64,000 nt of DNA from Amycolatopsis benzoatilytica AK 16/65 (GTDB lineage: Bacteria; Actinomycetota; Actinomycetes; Mycobacteriales; Pseudonocardiaceae), in contig NZ_KB912942.1 in the NCBI RefSeq assembly GCF_000383915.1, forward strand, positions 4,493,039-4,557,038. Reading direction: 5' to 3'. The translations under genes and the position numbers were made by a program. Numbering within the stretch: position 1 is the stretch's first letter; each line of letters begins with the position of its first letter. The notes under the pieces are model-generated. The model made no database searches. It saw nothing but the letters and a program-made list of their open reading frames with translations, and was not told where the DNA came from. Positions 37,503-47,333 of the stretch are shown piece after piece.

Positions 37503-38509
37503 CCGAACTGCGCTGGGGCCTGCTGGCCACCGGGACCATCGCCGCCGAATTCGCTTCCGGCGTCGAGCAAAGCCGCCACGGCGTGCTCGCCGCGGTCGCC
37601 TCGCGCACGCCCGGACGGGCCCGCGACTTCGCGGCCAAGTACGACATCCCCAAGGCGTACGGCAGCTACGCGGACCTCCTCGCCGACCCGGACGTCGACG
37701 CGGTCTACATCGCCACTCCGCACGCACAACACGCGGAATGGACGATCCGCGCCGCCGAAGCAGGCAAGCACGTGCTGTGCGAGAAGCCGCTCACGCTCAC
37801 CGCGGCGGACGCGGAGAAGGTGATCGAAGCCGCCCGCCGCAACGACGTTTTCCTCATGGAAGCGTTCATGTACCGAATGCACCCGCAGACCCGCCGGCTG
37901 GTCGAGCTGATCGAGAGCGGCGCGATCGGCGAGGTCCGCGCGGTGGACGTGACGTTCAGCTTCGACTCCACCGAGAACGACGCGGCCCGCCTCGGCGACC
38001 CGGAGCTCGGCGGCGGCGGGATCCTCGACGTCGGCTGCTACTGCACTTCGCTGGCCCGGCTCGTCTCGCAGGCCGCGACCGGGACCGCGGTCGTGGAGCC
38101 GACCCGGGTGACCGGCATGGCGCGGCTCACCGAAAACGGCGTGGACGAGTTCGCGATGGGCCTGCTGCGGCTGCCCGGCGACATCATCGCGCAGATCTCC
38201 TGCGGCTATCTGCTCGACCAGGACGACCACATCCGGATCTACGGCACCGGCGGCCAGCTGTACGTGCCGAAACCGGCGTGGATCCACGAACTGCGCGCGC
38301 CTGGCGTCTCGACCATCGTGCTGACGCCCGCCGTCGGCGAGCCGAAGGTGATCGAAATCGAAGCCACTCAAGGGATCTACGCGCGCGAAGCAGACTACGT
38401 CGCCGCGCACGTCGCCGACCGGGAGGCCCCGGAGCTGACCTGGGCCGAGACCCTCGCCAACATGCGCACGCTCGACCGCTGGCGCGCCGCGGTCGGCTAC
38501 GGCCAGTGA
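37499..38509 (+). CDS. Gfo/Idh/MocA-family NAD(P) oxidoreductase within the cob operon
   Basis: 336 residues. N-terminal Rossmann domain with GLLATGTIAAEFASGV, the SYADLLADPDVDAVYIATPH strand-helix and the EKP motif in HVLCEKPLTLTAADA; the C-terminal substrate domain has MEAFMYRMHPQTR and GGGGILDVGCYCTSL. Family members act on sugars, inositols or dihydrodiols. It is coupled to cobM by GTGA and to cobK by GTGA, so it is co-expressed with corrin-ring genes, yet no member of this family has a known step in cobalamin synthesis. Function here is unknown. Confidence 0.92.
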   Translation: MTELRWGLLATGTIAAEFASGVEQSRHGVLAAVASRTPGRARDFAAKYDIPKAYGSYADLLADPDVDAVYIATPHAQHAEWTIRAAEAGKHVLCEKPLTLTAADAEKVIEAARRNDVFLMEAFMYRMHPQTRRLVELIESGAIGEVRAVDVTFSFDSTENDAARLGDPELGGGGILDVGCYCTSLARLVSQAATGTAVVEPTRVTGMARLTENGVDEFAMGLLRLPGDIIAQISCGYLLDQDDHIRIYGTGGQLYVPKPAWIHELRAPGVSTIVLTPAVGEPKVIEIEATQGIYAREADYVAAHVADREAPELTWAETLANMRTLDRWRAAVGYGQ

Positions 38510-39234
38510 CCGTCCTGGTCCTCGGCGGCACCGCCGAAGCCCGCGACCTGGCCGCCCGCCTGCACGAACGCGCGATTCCGGTGGTCTCGTCGCTGGCCGG
38601 GCGGGTCAGCCGGCCGCGGCTGCCGGTCGGCGAAGTCCGGATCGGCGGCTTCGGCGGCGTCGAGGGCCTCACCGCCTGGCTCCGCGAGCACCGGGTGCAG
38701 GCCGTGGTCGACGCCACGCATCCGTTCGCGGAACGCATCGGCGCCAACGCTTTCCACGCCGCCCGCGCGGCCGGCGTCCCGCTGCTGCGGCTCGCCCGTC
38801 CCGGCTGGCAGCCTGCCGACGGCGACCGGTGGCACTGGACCGCCGACCTCGAAGAGGCCGCGGCGCTGCTGCCCGGGCTCGGCGAGCGGGTGTTCCTCAC
38901 CAGCGGCCGCCAGGGTCTCGCCGCCTTCGCCGACCTGGATCCGCTGTGGTTCCTGATCCGCTGCGTCGACCCGCCGAACCAGCCGCTGCCGCGCCGGTAC
39001 GAACTGGTACTCGACCGCGGCCCGTACCGGCTCGACGGCGAACGCGCGCTGATGACCGAGCACGACATCGACGTCCTGGTCACCAAGGACAGCGGCGGCG
39101 CGATGACCGCCGCGAAACTGGCCGCCGCCCGGGAGCTCGGCCTGCCGGTGGTCGTCGTGCGCCGCCCGCCCCGACCGTCCACCACGGAAACCCCCGCGGT
39201 CGAGGCCGCCGTCGAATGGATCCTGAACCAATGA
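38506..39234 (+). CDS. cobK: Precorrin-6A reductase
   Basis: 242 residues. NADPH-dependent reduction of precorrin-6A to precorrin-6B. VLVLGGTAEARDLAARL at the N-terminus, VVDATHPFAERIGANAFHAA, RLARPGW, VFLTSGRQGL and the C-terminal LVTKDSGGAMTAAKLAAARE are the family's conserved segments. GTG 38506 overlaps the upstream stop; its own TGA overlaps the bluB ATG. Confidence 0.95.
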   Translation: MTVLVLGGTAEARDLAARLHERAIPVVSSLAGRVSRPRLPVGEVRIGGFGGVEGLTAWLREHRVQAVVDATHPFAERIGANAFHAARAAGVPLLRLARPGWQPADGDRWHWTADLEEAAALLPGLGERVFLTSGRQGLAAFADLDPLWFLIRCVDPPNQPLPRRYELVLDRGPYRLDGERALMTEHDIDVLVTKDSGGAMTAAKLAAARELGLPVVVVRRPPRPSTTETPAVEAAVEWILNQ

Positions 39235-39875
39235 CCGAACAGTTCTACGACGTCCTGCGCCGCCGCCGCGACGTCCGCGCCGAGTTCACCGGCGAGCCGA
39301 TCGACGACGCGGTGCTCGCCCGGGTACTGGAGGCCGCGCACTCCGCGCCGAGCGTCGGGATGAGCCAGCCGTGGGATTTCGTGCTCGTCCGTTCACCGGA
39401 GACGCGCGACGCGTTCGCCCGGCACGTGCACGAGGAACGCGACGTGTTCGCCGCGTCGCTGGAGGGCGAGCGCGCGGACACGTTCTCCCGGATCAAGGTC
39501 GAAGGCATCCGCGAGTCCACCCTCGGCATCGTCGTCACCTACGACGAGCAGCGCGGCGCGCCCGCGGTGCTCGGCAGGCACGCGATCGCCGACGCCGGGC
39601 TGTACTCGGTGTGCCTGGCCATCCAGAACCTGTGGCTGGCCGCGACCGCGGAGGGCCTCGGCGTCGGGTGGGTGAGCTTCTACCGCGAACCCGTGCTCGC
39701 CGAACTGCTCGCCATTCCCGCCGGAATCCGGCCGGTGGCGTGGCTTTGTGTAGGACCGGTAACGAAATTGGCGGAGGTTCCGGACCTCGAACGGCACGGC
39801 TGGCGCAGCCGCGCGCCGCTGGCCAGCGCTTTACACTACGAACGTTTCACTCCCCGTGACGAGGGGTCAGCGTAA
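39231..39875 (+). CDS. bluB: 5,6-dimethylbenzimidazole synthase
   Basis: 214 residues. Oxygen-dependent fragmentation of reduced FMN to the lower ligand of B12. Nitroreductase-like fold with FYDVLRRRRDVRAEFTGEPI, AAHSAPSVGMSQPWDFVLV and GLGVGWVSFYREP. The start ATG overlaps the cobK stop. Last gene of the cobL operon; its product feeds CobT. An O2-dependent enzyme agrees with the aerobic character of the pathway. Confidence 0.94.
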   Translation: MTEQFYDVLRRRRDVRAEFTGEPIDDAVLARVLEAAHSAPSVGMSQPWDFVLVRSPETRDAFARHVHEERDVFAASLEGERADTFSRIKVEGIRESTLGIVVTYDEQRGAPAVLGRHAIADAGLYSVCLAIQNLWLAATAEGLGVGWVSFYREPVLAELLAIPAGIRPVAWLCVGPVTKLAEVPDLERHGWRSRAPLASALHYERFTPRDEGSA

Positions 39876-39908
39876 CGACGCCGGGGTGCACCCAATAGAT
39901 TTCCTCTA

Positions 39909-42900
39909 ATGCGTCCGCTTGCCGTAGTGCTGGGGCTGCTTTCGGCGCTGTGTGCCCTGGCCTTTCCTTTCCTGCCGGTCGTGCAGGACACCGCGGAAGT
40001 CGTTTGGCCGACTGCCTCCGACACCCGTGCCGTCAACGCGCCCTTGACCGGGTACTGGGCCCAGGATCTCAAGGTCAGCCTGCCCTGCGACACGGTCCGG
40101 TCGCTCGACTCCCGCACCAACGGCCCGGCGCTGCTGTTCTCGACCGTCCCGGACGGGCGCACCGGCAAGCACGCGTCCAACGGCGTCGGCCTGCAGCTGC
40201 GCGTGGACAACGGCGTGCTGCTCGCCTCCAGCCAGGGCCAGCAGATCGCGCAGCAGCCGCTGCCGCAGACCGGCTGCGCGGTGACGCTCGTCTCGGACGC
40301 GACGCAGATGACGCTTTCGGTCGGCGAGACCACGATCTTCCACACCACCGGCGACGTCCGGCCGCGCGTGCTCGGCATCTACTCGTCGATCACCTCGGCC
40401 CGCGACCCGATCGCCGGGCTGCACGTGTCGATCGTCCCGGACACCCGGTACCAGACCTCGCCGACCACGCTGAAGATCGTCGTCGCCGTCCTGGCCGCCC
40501 TGTCGTTCCTCGGCTGCCTGGTGATCGTCTGGCGGATGGACTCCGGCTTCGCCCGCCGCGCGCCGCGCTGGGCCCCGGTCGGCTGGTGGCGGCTCACCGG
40601 CCGGGACGCGACGGTGTTCGGCGTGCTCGGCGCCTGGGTCTTCATCGGGCCGGTCACCTCGGACGACGGCTACATCCTCACCATGGCCCGGGTCACCGAG
40701 CAGACCGGCTTCCTGACGAACTACCACCGCTGGTTCGGCGTCGCCGAGGCCCCGTTCGGCTGGTTCTACCACCTGTACGAGCTGATGACGCACGTCAGCA
40801 CGGTGCCGCCGTGGATCCGGCTGCCCGCGTACCTGCTCGGGGTGATCAGCTGGCTGCTGATCAGCCGCGAGGTGATGCCGCGGCTGGGCACCCAGGTGCG
40901 CGGCAGCCGCGCGGCGGGCTGGGCGGCCGCCGCGGTGTTCCTGGTCTGGTGGATGCCCTACAACAACGGCGTGCGGCCGGAACCGGTCGCCGCGCTGGGC
41001 TCGCTGCTGGCCATCTGCGCGGTCGAACGCGCACTGGTCACCCGACGGCTCTTGCCGCTGTGCCTCGGCCTGACCGCGGCCGCGTTCACTCTCGCCGCGA
41101 CGCCGACCGGGCTGATCGCGGTCGCGCCGTTCCTGGTCGCCGGGCGGCCGCTGTTCAAACTGGTGCGCCAGCGCGCGGCGAGCGGCTGGCTGCCGATGCT
41201 CGCGCCGATCCTCGCCTCCGGCTTTCTCGTGCTCGTGGTCATGTTCGCCGACCAGACCTTCGCGACCGTGCAGGAAGCCACCCGCATCCGCACCGCGGTC
41301 GGCCCGAACCTGTCGTGGTTCCAGGAACTCTCGCGCTACCAGCTGTTGTTCGCGGACCTGCCGGACGGCTCCGCGCCCCGCCGGTTCCCGGTGCTGCTCG
41401 TCCTGCTCTGCACGGTCACCTGCTTGGTCGTGCTCTTGCGCCGGGGTCGCATCCCGGGTGCCGCGCTCGGCCCGAGCCGTCGCCTGATCGGCACCACCGC
41501 GGTGTTCTTCCTGCTGCTCGCGCTGACCCCGACCAAGTGGACGCACCACTTCGGCGCGTTCGCCTCGGTCGGCGCGTCGATGGCCGCGCTCACCGCGCTG
41601 GCGACCAGCTCGACCGTGCTGCGTTCCAACCGCAACCGCGCCGCGTTCCTGGCCGTGCTGCTGGCGGTCGGCGCGCTCGCCGCGACCGGGCCGAACACCT
41701 ACTGGTTCGTCTCCCGCCTCGGCGTGCCGTGGACGAACGTCGCACCGTCGATCGGCGGCATCCCGCTGTCGACGATCCTGCTCGGCGCCGCCGCGATCGC
41801 CGGGATCTACGCGTTCGTCGAGAACGTCCGCGCGCACCGGCCCGGCGCACTGACCCTGCAGGAAGGCCGGAGCCGTTCGCTGCGGCTCGGCTCGTTGTCG
41901 CTGGTCGTGGTGTGCGGCCTGGCCGCGGCGGGCGAGATCTACACGATGGGCGCGGCGATCTACACCCAGCGCGACAGCTACAGCCTCGGCGCGGCGAACA
42001 TCGGACATCTGTTCGGCAAGAGCTGCAACCTGTCCGACCACGTGATGGTGGAAACGGACGCGGCGAAGAGCATCCTGCACCCGCAGGCCGAGCAGCGGAC
42101 CGTGCCGGAAAAGCCGGAGACGCCGGAGAAACCCAATCCGCTGCCCAGCCCGGACCAGGACAACGGACGGCTCACCCTCGGCTTCCACACCCGCCCGGTC
42201 GACGACAAGGACCCGCTCGCCGAGCCGCCGCACGGGTTCACCGCCGACCAGGTGCCGATGTGGAGCAGCTACCTGGAGACCCAGACCCGGGCCGGGCGGC
42301 TGCGCAGCGACTGGTACGCGCTCAAGGACCGCACCGAAAACGGCCAGATCGTCGTCGCCACCGCCAGCCCGTCGCGGCGGCCGTCCTCGGTGAGCCTGGA
42401 ATACGGCGTCACCACGCCCGAGGGCGTGCGGGTGCTGCGCGGCCAGTTCGCCCTCCCGCCCGGCCAGGGCACCGGCAGCTGGAACGACACCCGGATCAAC
42501 CTGCGCGACCTTCCGCCGGAGACCACCTCGGTGCGGGTCGTCATCGTGGACAACGACCTCACCGACGACGGCTGGATCGCCGCGTCCGCGCCGCGGGTGC
42601 CGACGTTCACCACGCTGACCGACAAACTGGCCGGCAAGTCGGTGTACATCGACTGGCCCGCGTCGTTCGTGTACCCGTGCGCGAACCCAGTCGCCTCGCA
42701 CGACGGCATCTCCGCGATGCCGGACTACCGGATCACCGCGGGCACGCTGGCCGACGAGGCGAAGTGGGCGTCGAGCACCAACGGCGGGCCGATCGGCTGG
42801 CTGGAGGAAATCGCCGACCAGCCGGAGGTGCCGAGCTACCTGATGGGGCAGCCGTACCAGTCCTGGGGACAGCTGCTGCAGGTCGAGCCGTACACCACCG

Positions 42901-43001
42901 GGATCGCGCCGACGGTGCTCCACGGCGAGAAGACGGTGTGGGGCTGGTGGTCGCCAGGTCCGGGCCCGGCGCAGCCGAACGGCAAGGACCCGACCCGGTA
43001 A
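39909..43001 (+). CDS. Emb-type arabinosyltransferase
   Basis: 1030 residues, close to the 1050-1100 of mycobacterial EmbA/B/C. Uses decaprenyl-phosphoryl arabinose to build cell-wall arabinan. The first transmembrane segment (LAVVLGLLSALCALAFPFLP) is followed by an extracellular carbohydrate-binding-like domain, then about a dozen further membrane helices. The first periplasmic loop after helix 2 has GPVTSDDGYI with the GT-C type catalytic DD pair. A C-terminal soluble domain of about 380 residues begins after AAGEIYTMGAAIYT and ends in GWWSPGPGP. Only one emb gene is present and no aftA/ubiA neighbours are seen. ATG 39909 lacks a strong RBS. Confidence 0.92.
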   Translation: MRPLAVVLGLLSALCALAFPFLPVVQDTAEVVWPTASDTRAVNAPLTGYWAQDLKVSLPCDTVRSLDSRTNGPALLFSTVPDGRTGKHASNGVGLQLRVDNGVLLASSQGQQIAQQPLPQTGCAVTLVSDATQMTLSVGETTIFHTTGDVRPRVLGIYSSITSARDPIAGLHVSIVPDTRYQTSPTTLKIVVAVLAALSFLGCLVIVWRMDSGFARRAPRWAPVGWWRLTGRDATVFGVLGAWVFIGPVTSDDGYILTMARVTEQTGFLTNYHRWFGVAEAPFGWFYHLYELMTHVSTVPPWIRLPAYLLGVISWLLISREVMPRLGTQVRGSRAAGWAAAAVFLVWWMPYNNGVRPEPVAALGSLLAICAVERALVTRRLLPLCLGLTAAAFTLAATPTGLIAVAPFLVAGRPLFKLVRQRAASGWLPMLAPILASGFLVLVVMFADQTFATVQEATRIRTAVGPNLSWFQELSRYQLLFADLPDGSAPRRFPVLLVLLCTVTCLVVLLRRGRIPGAALGPSRRLIGTTAVFFLLLALTPTKWTHHFGAFASVGASMAALTALATSSTVLRSNRNRAAFLAVLLAVGALAATGPNTYWFVSRLGVPWTNVAPSIGGIPLSTILLGAAAIAGIYAFVENVRAHRPGALTLQEGRSRSLRLGSLSLVVVCGLAAAGEIYTMGAAIYTQRDSYSLGAANIGHLFGKSCNLSDHVMVETDAAKSILHPQAEQRTVPEKPETPEKPNPLPSPDQDNGRLTLGFHTRPVDDKDPLAEPPHGFTADQVPMWSSYLETQTRAGRLRSDWYALKDRTENGQIVVATASPSRRPSSVSLEYGVTTPEGVRVLRGQFALPPGQGTGSWNDTRINLRDLPPETTSVRVVIVDNDLTDDGWIAASAPRVPTFTTLTDKLAGKSVYIDWPASFVYPCANPVASHDGISAMPDYRITAGTLADEAKWASSTNGGPIGWLEEIADQPEVPSYLMGQPYQSWGQLLQVEPYTTGIAPTVLHGEKTVWGWWSPGPGPAQPNGKDPTR

Positions 43002-43102
43002 CCGCTGGCCGTCGAAGGGTTCTGACGTAGGCGGGAAAACCCCCGTTCTCGGCGTCACCGCTGTCCGGCTGTGCCGTTGCCCTCCTCGCGAACGGCGGCA
43101 GC

Positions 43103-44260
43103 TCACTCCGCGCGCGGCTCCCGCAACCGCCGTGCCGCCAGGTACGACATCGCCGGCAGCACGGCGAGCGCCAGCAGCGCCCACTGGAGTCCTGCCGCGT
43201 TCGCGAGTCCGCCGACCGCCGGTGCGGCTATCCCGCCGACGCTGACCGCGAGGCCGAGCGTGACCCCGCTGGCGGTGCCGAGCCGGTTCGGCAAATAGTC
43301 CTGGCCGAGCGTCACATGCAGCGAGAACGGGAGGTACAACGCCAGTGCCGCAAGCGCGACCAGCACGAACACCCCAAACCCCGGCACCAGCGCGATCCCG
43401 GCCACCGCGGGCAACGCGGCCGCGTACGCGACCCGCACGGTCTTGACCCGGCCCCACCGCCCGGCCAGCACTCCGCCGAGCAAGGTGCCCAGCGCGCCGA
43501 CTCCGAACAGCACGACCAGTGCCACTTCCCCGGCGAGCGTGCCGCCGACCCGCTGCGCGACCCAGATCGCCAGGAACGTGTTCAGCGAGAACGCCGCGAC
43601 GGACCGGCCGACCACCACCACGGTCAGCCAGCCGAACTGCCGCCAATCGTCCCGGCCCGCTTGCGCCCGGCGCTTCGCTGCCGACGACAGGTCGGTCATC
43701 CGGCGCATCAAGAACGCGATCACCAGACCCGCGGCGAGCGCGGGCACAACCAGATACGGCGTCGCACCGAGACCGCCCGCCTGCAGCACCGGCGTGACGA
43801 TGATCGGGCCGAGCGCGAATCCGACGTTGCCGCCGAGCGAGAACCAGCTCATCCCGACGTGCCCCGGCCCCGCGACGCGGCGGGCGATCCGCGCCGATTC
43901 CGGGTGGTAAGCGGCGACGCCGAGACCGGACAGCGCGATCGCGAGCCAGGTCAGCAGGTACGAGCCGGCCAGCCCGGACAACCCGATGCCCGCCCCGGCG
44001 ACGGTCATCCCGAGCGGTACCAGCCACGGCATCGGCCGCCGATCGGTCAGTACGCCGAACAGCGGCTGGACCACCGAAGAAAGCAGCGTCGCGGCGACCG
44101 TGACGCCGGCCGCGGCGAGGTAGCCGTAGTGCCGTTCGGCGACGAGGAACGGGACGAGAGCGGGGACCGCGCCCTGGTAGAGGTCATCGACCGCGTGGCC
44201 GATCACCATCAGCGGCATCGGCCAGCGCGCCGTGCGGGGCAGGGTAAGGGTGGTAGTCAC
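43103..44260 (-). CDS. Fsr-like MFS efflux transporter
   Basis: 385 residues with about twelve membrane segments. It resembles the fosmidomycin-resistance (Fsr) branch: IGHAVDDLYQGAVPALVPFL in helix 1, GVLTDRRPMPWLVPLG as motif A variant, and AAYHPESARIARRVAG. A drug or metabolite exporter; substrate unknown. Divergent from the AraC regulator, with 54 bases between the starts, so the regulator probably controls it. Confidence 0.88.
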   Translation of the reverse strand: MTTTLTLPRTARWPMPLMVIGHAVDDLYQGAVPALVPFLVAERHYGYLAAAGVTVAATLLSSVVQPLFGVLTDRRPMPWLVPLGMTVAGAGIGLSGLAGSYLLTWLAIALSGLGVAAYHPESARIARRVAGPGHVGMSWFSLGGNVGFALGPIIVTPVLQAGGLGATPYLVVPALAAGLVIAFLMRRMTDLSSAAKRRAQAGRDDWRQFGWLTVVVVGRSVAAFSLNTFLAIWVAQRVGGTLAGEVALVVLFGVGALGTLLGGVLAGRWGRVKTVRVAYAAALPAVAGIALVPGFGVFVLVALAALALYLPFSLHVTLGQDYLPNRLGTASGVTLGLAVSVGGIAAPAVGGLANAAGLQWALLALAVLPAMSYLAARRLREPRAE

Positions 44261-44314
44261 CCAGCCATGATCGAGCCGCCGATCAGGTTCGCGATTCCGT
44301 TAATATGCCGAGTT

Positions 44315-45082
44315 ATGTCGATTTCCGGCCACCTGCCCTCGGCGCCGACGAACACTCGGGACCTGGCCGCGACCGCCAGCGTCGCCGCGCACTGGCACGA
44401 CGAACATCAGGTCGTCTACGCGAGCAGCGGCGTGCTCGCGGTGCACACGGACGACTCGCGATGGATCACGCCAGCGCACCGAGCGCTGTGGATCCCGGCC
44501 GGGACAGTGCACTCCCACCGGGCATACGGCGTCACGCGAATCCACTTGTTCGGCTTCGCGCAGGAGCTGAGCCCGCTGGCCGTGTCCGAGCCGACCGCGC
44601 TCGCGGTGACGCCGTTGCTGCGTGAGTTGCTGATCGCCTACACCGAACTCGGCGCGGACCGATCGGCGCCAGCCGGGCAGCGGATGCGGGCAGTGCTGTT
44701 CGACCAGCTGACCCTCGCCCCGGAACGTCCGGTGCGGGTGCCGGCGGCGCGGGATCCGCGGCTGGCCGCGGTCTGCCGGCTGCTGGAGGACGATCCGTCC
44801 GACAACCGCAGCCTGGACGCGCTGGGCCGCGTGGCCGGAGCCAGTGGGCGGACGCTGACCCGGCTGTTCCGCGCGGACACCGGGATGACCTTCCCGCAGT
44901 GGCGTACCCAGCTGCGGCTGTATCACGCGCTGCGGCTGCTGACCGAAGGACGATCGGTCACCGCGGTGGCCCAGTCCTGCGGATTCGCCACCACGAGCGC
45001 GTTCATCGACGTGTTTCGACGGTCGCTGGGGCACACGCCCGGGTTTTGTCTCCACAGTGGACGGTCGCAGCCGTCCGGATGA
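44315..45082 (+). CDS. AraC-family regulator of the divergent MFS gene
   Basis: 255 residues. N-terminal cupin ligand domain (HWHDEHQVVYASSGVLAVHT, ALWIPAGTVHSHRAYG) and C-terminal double HTH (LDALGRVAGASGRTLTRLFR and TAVAQSCGFATTSAFIDVFR). Start ATG 44315; an in-frame upstream ATG (in TTAATATGCCG) is out of phase. Cupin AraC regulators divergent from exporters usually activate or derepress them on ligand binding. Confidence 0.9.
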   Translation: MSISGHLPSAPTNTRDLAATASVAAHWHDEHQVVYASSGVLAVHTDDSRWITPAHRALWIPAGTVHSHRAYGVTRIHLFGFAQELSPLAVSEPTALAVTPLLRELLIAYTELGADRSAPAGQRMRAVLFDQLTLAPERPVRVPAARDPRLAAVCRLLEDDPSDNRSLDALGRVAGASGRTLTRLFRADTGMTFPQWRTQLRLYHALRLLTEGRSVTAVAQSCGFATTSAFIDVFRRSLGHTPGFCLHSGRSQPSG

Positions 45083-45114
45083 ACCGGCCCTCCGCTTCGA
45101 TCAGCCGTCCATGG

Positions 45115-45167
45115 CAGTGAAGGACCCCTTGCCGGAATGAGATTCCCGCAAGGGGCCTTTCACGGAC
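45115..45167. repeat. Dispersed palindromic repeat, copy E
   Basis: CAGTGAAGGACCCCTTGCCG, centre GGAATGAGATTCC, right arm GCAAGGGGCCTTTCACGGAC. It lies between the convergent araC-type and cobIJ genes and may terminate both. Confidence 0.92.
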
Positions 45168-45204
45168 CAGCTGCGCGCGAAGCGGAGCGACTGCCGCGTG
45201 CGGG

Positions 45205-46713
45205 TCAGGAATAGCTGCGCGGCGTCCACACGACCGAGCGGCCGTCCGGCCGCTGCTCCGCCACCGTCCGCGACGAGCCGACGATCAGCAAGCACCGCAT
45301 GTCCACAGTGGCCGGATCGAGTTCGCCGAGCGTGGTCACCCGGATGTCCTCCTCCGGTCCCCCGACGTCGCGAGCCACCACCACTGGCGTCCCCGGCTCC
45401 CGGTGCCGCAGAAGGACTTCCCGCGCGTTCGCCAACTGGGTCAGCCGGGTCCGCGACGCCGGGTTGTACAGCGCCAGCACCAGATCCGCCGCGCCCGCCG
45501 CGTCGAGCCGGCGTTCGATGATCTCCCACGGCTTCAACCGGTCCGAAAGGGACAGCACGCAATAGTCGTGACCCAGCGGCGCTCCGATGCGCGCCGCCGC
45601 GGCCTGCGCCGCCGTCACGCCGGGCACGATCCGCACCCGCACACCGGTGTCCTTGACCTGCTCCAGCACCGCCGAAGCCATCGCGAACACGCCCGGGTCC
45701 CCGGACGACACCACGGCCACCTTCGCGCCGGAAGCGGCCAGCTGCAACGCTTCCACCGCCCGTTCCGCTTCGACCCGGTTGCCCGACGCGTGCCGCTGCT
45801 GCCCGGCCCGCTGCGGCACCCGCGCGACGTAGGGCCCGTACCCGACGATGTGCTCGGCCGCCTCCAGCTCGGCCGATGCTTCCGGGGTCAGCCATTCCGG
45901 ACCGGCCGGGCCGAGCCCGATCACGACGACCTCGCCGCCTTCCACCGGCACCGCCGCCGGGGCATGCGGTGCCGGTTCACCGTCCACTCTGGACGTGTAG
46001 GCCGGACTGGGCAGCAGCGCCAAGGAGAAATACGGCGCCGATTCCGGATCGACCTCGGCGAACGGTGCGACTCGCTGCTGCCCCCAGGTCGCCCGCTCGA
46101 TGTACCAGGCGTCGTCCAGCTTTCCGGCTTCGGCCAGCGCTTCCCGCACGGAACCGAAGGTACGGCCCAGTTTCAGCACCGCCGCCGCTTCGGTGTCGGC
46201 CAGCCGGCGCGCCAGTTCGGGCGCGGGCAACGTCCCGGGCAGCACGGTGAGCACCTCGTCGCGCTGCACCAGCGGACGGCCGAGCACCGCAGACGCGGCG
46301 CTCACCGAGGTCACGCCCGGCACCACTTCTGCCTCGTACCGCCCGGCCAGCCGTTCGTGCATGTACATGTACGAGCCGTAGAAGAACGGGTCGCCCTCGG
46401 CCAGCACCACGACGTCGCGCCCGGCGTCCAGGTGCTCGGCGAGCTTCTTCGCGCTCAGCTCGTAGAAATCGGCGATCGCGCCCTCGTAGCCGCCCGGATG
46501 GTCGGTGGTCTCCGTGGTCACCGGGTACATCAGCCGCTCTTCCAGCTGGCCCTCGCGCAGGTACGGCTCCGCCACCGAACGCGCGATGCTGCGCCCGTGC
46601 TGTGCGCAGTGGTAGGCGATCACGTCCGCCTCGCCGATCAGCCGAGCCGCCTTGACCGTCATCAGTTCCGGGTCGCCGGGGCCGAGCCCGACGCCGTAGA
46701 GCCGCCCGGTCAT
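45205..46713 (-). CDS. cobIJ: Bifunctional precorrin-2 C20 / precorrin-3B C17-methyltransferase
   Basis: 502 residues, a fusion of two tetrapyrrole methylases as in mycobacterial CobIJ. The N-terminal CobI half starts [20 protein letters not shown] and has [20 protein letters not shown]; the CobJ half starts around residue 250 with [18 protein letters not shown], and has [19 protein letters not shown] and [13 protein letters not shown] 46713 overlaps the cobH stop (ATGA). Last gene of cobG-cobH-cobIJ. It supplies the C20 methylation and C17 methylation with ring contraction. Confidence 0.95.
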   Translation of the reverse strand: MTGRLYGVGLGPGDPELMTVKAARLIGEADVIAYHCAQHGRSIARSVAEPYLREGQLEERLMYPVTTETTDHPGGYEGAIADFYELSAKKLAEHLDAGRDVVVLAEGDPFFYGSYMYMHERLAGRYEAEVVPGVTSVSAASAVLGRPLVQRDEVLTVLPGTLPAPELARRLADTEAAAVLKLGRTFGSVREALAEAGKLDDAWYIERATWGQQRVAPFAEVDPESAPYFSLALLPSPAYTSRVDGEPAPHAPAAVPVEGGEVVVIGLGPAGPEWLTPEASAELEAAEHIVGYGPYVARVPQRAGQQRHASGNRVEAERAVEALQLAASGAKVAVVSSGDPGVFAMASAVLEQVKDTGVRVRIVPGVTAAQAAAARIGAPLGHDYCVLSLSDRLKPWEIIERRLDAAGAADLVLALYNPASRTRLTQLANAREVLLRHREPGTPVVVARDVGGPEEDIRVTTLGELDPATVDMRCLLIVGSSRTVAEQRPDGRSVVWTPRSYS

Positions 46714-47333
46714 TCGGCCGCGCTCGCGATCGCGTTGACCGCGCCGACGGCCATCGCGCTGCCGCCGCGCCTGCCGTGCACCACCAGGTACGGCGCGGGC
46801 GCCCGCCGCGCCAATTCCACTTTGGACTCCGCGGCGCCGACGAATCCGACCGGCACGCCGATGATCGCGGCCGGTGCGCCGACGCCCTCGTCCAGCAGTT
46901 CCAGCAACCGGAACAGCGCGGTCGGCGCGTTGCCGATGGCCACCAGCGAACCGGGCAGCCGGTCGCGCCACAGCTCCAGCGCGGCCGCCGAGCGCGTAGT
47001 GCCCATCCGCTCGGCCAGGCCGGGAACGCTCGGGTCGTCCAATGTGCACACGACGTCGTTCGCGGCGGGCAGCCGCTTGCGGGTGATGCCGCTGGCGATC
47101 ATCTTCGCGTCGCACAGGATCGGTGCGCCCGCCTCCAGCGCCGCGCGGCCCGCCTCGACCACGTCGAGCGAATAGCGCAGGTCGTCGACGAGGTCGACCA
47201 TGCCGCAGGAGTGGATCATCCGGACCGCGACGCCGGCGACGTCGTCGGGCAGGATCGCCAGGTCCGCCTCTTCGCGGATCGTGGCGAACGAGTGCCGGTA
47301 GATCTCGGCCCCGTCCCGCAGGTAGTCGATCAC
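46710..47333 (-). CDS. cobH: Precorrin-8X methylmutase
   Basis: 207 residues. Moves the methyl group from C11 to C12, giving hydrogenobyrinic acid. [20 protein letters not shown] at the N-terminus, [14 protein letters not shown] with the catalytic His, [18 protein letters not shown] and [16 protein letters not shown] are the family's conserved blocks. I use GTG 47333, preceded by GAAAGGGAC; longer frames run back through cobG. It overlaps cobG by the GTG/TGA junction. Confidence 0.95.
   Translation of the reverse strand: MIDYLRDGAEIYRHSFATIREEADLAILPDDVAGVAVRMIHSCGMVDLVDDLRYSLDVVEAGRAALEAGAPILCDAKMIASGITRKRLPAANDVVCTLDDPSVPGLAERMGTTRSAAALELWRDRLPGSLVAIGNAPTALFRLLELLDEGVGAPAAIIGVPVGFVGAAESKVELARRAPAPYLVVHGRRGGSAMAVGAVNAIASAAE

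Noticed and set aside
39906..44027. Very long minus-strand open frame opposite the emb gene
   Set aside because: It mirrors the emb and MFS genes, has low-complexity Arg/Gly/Ala-rich translation and no motif. High GC produces such antisense frames.
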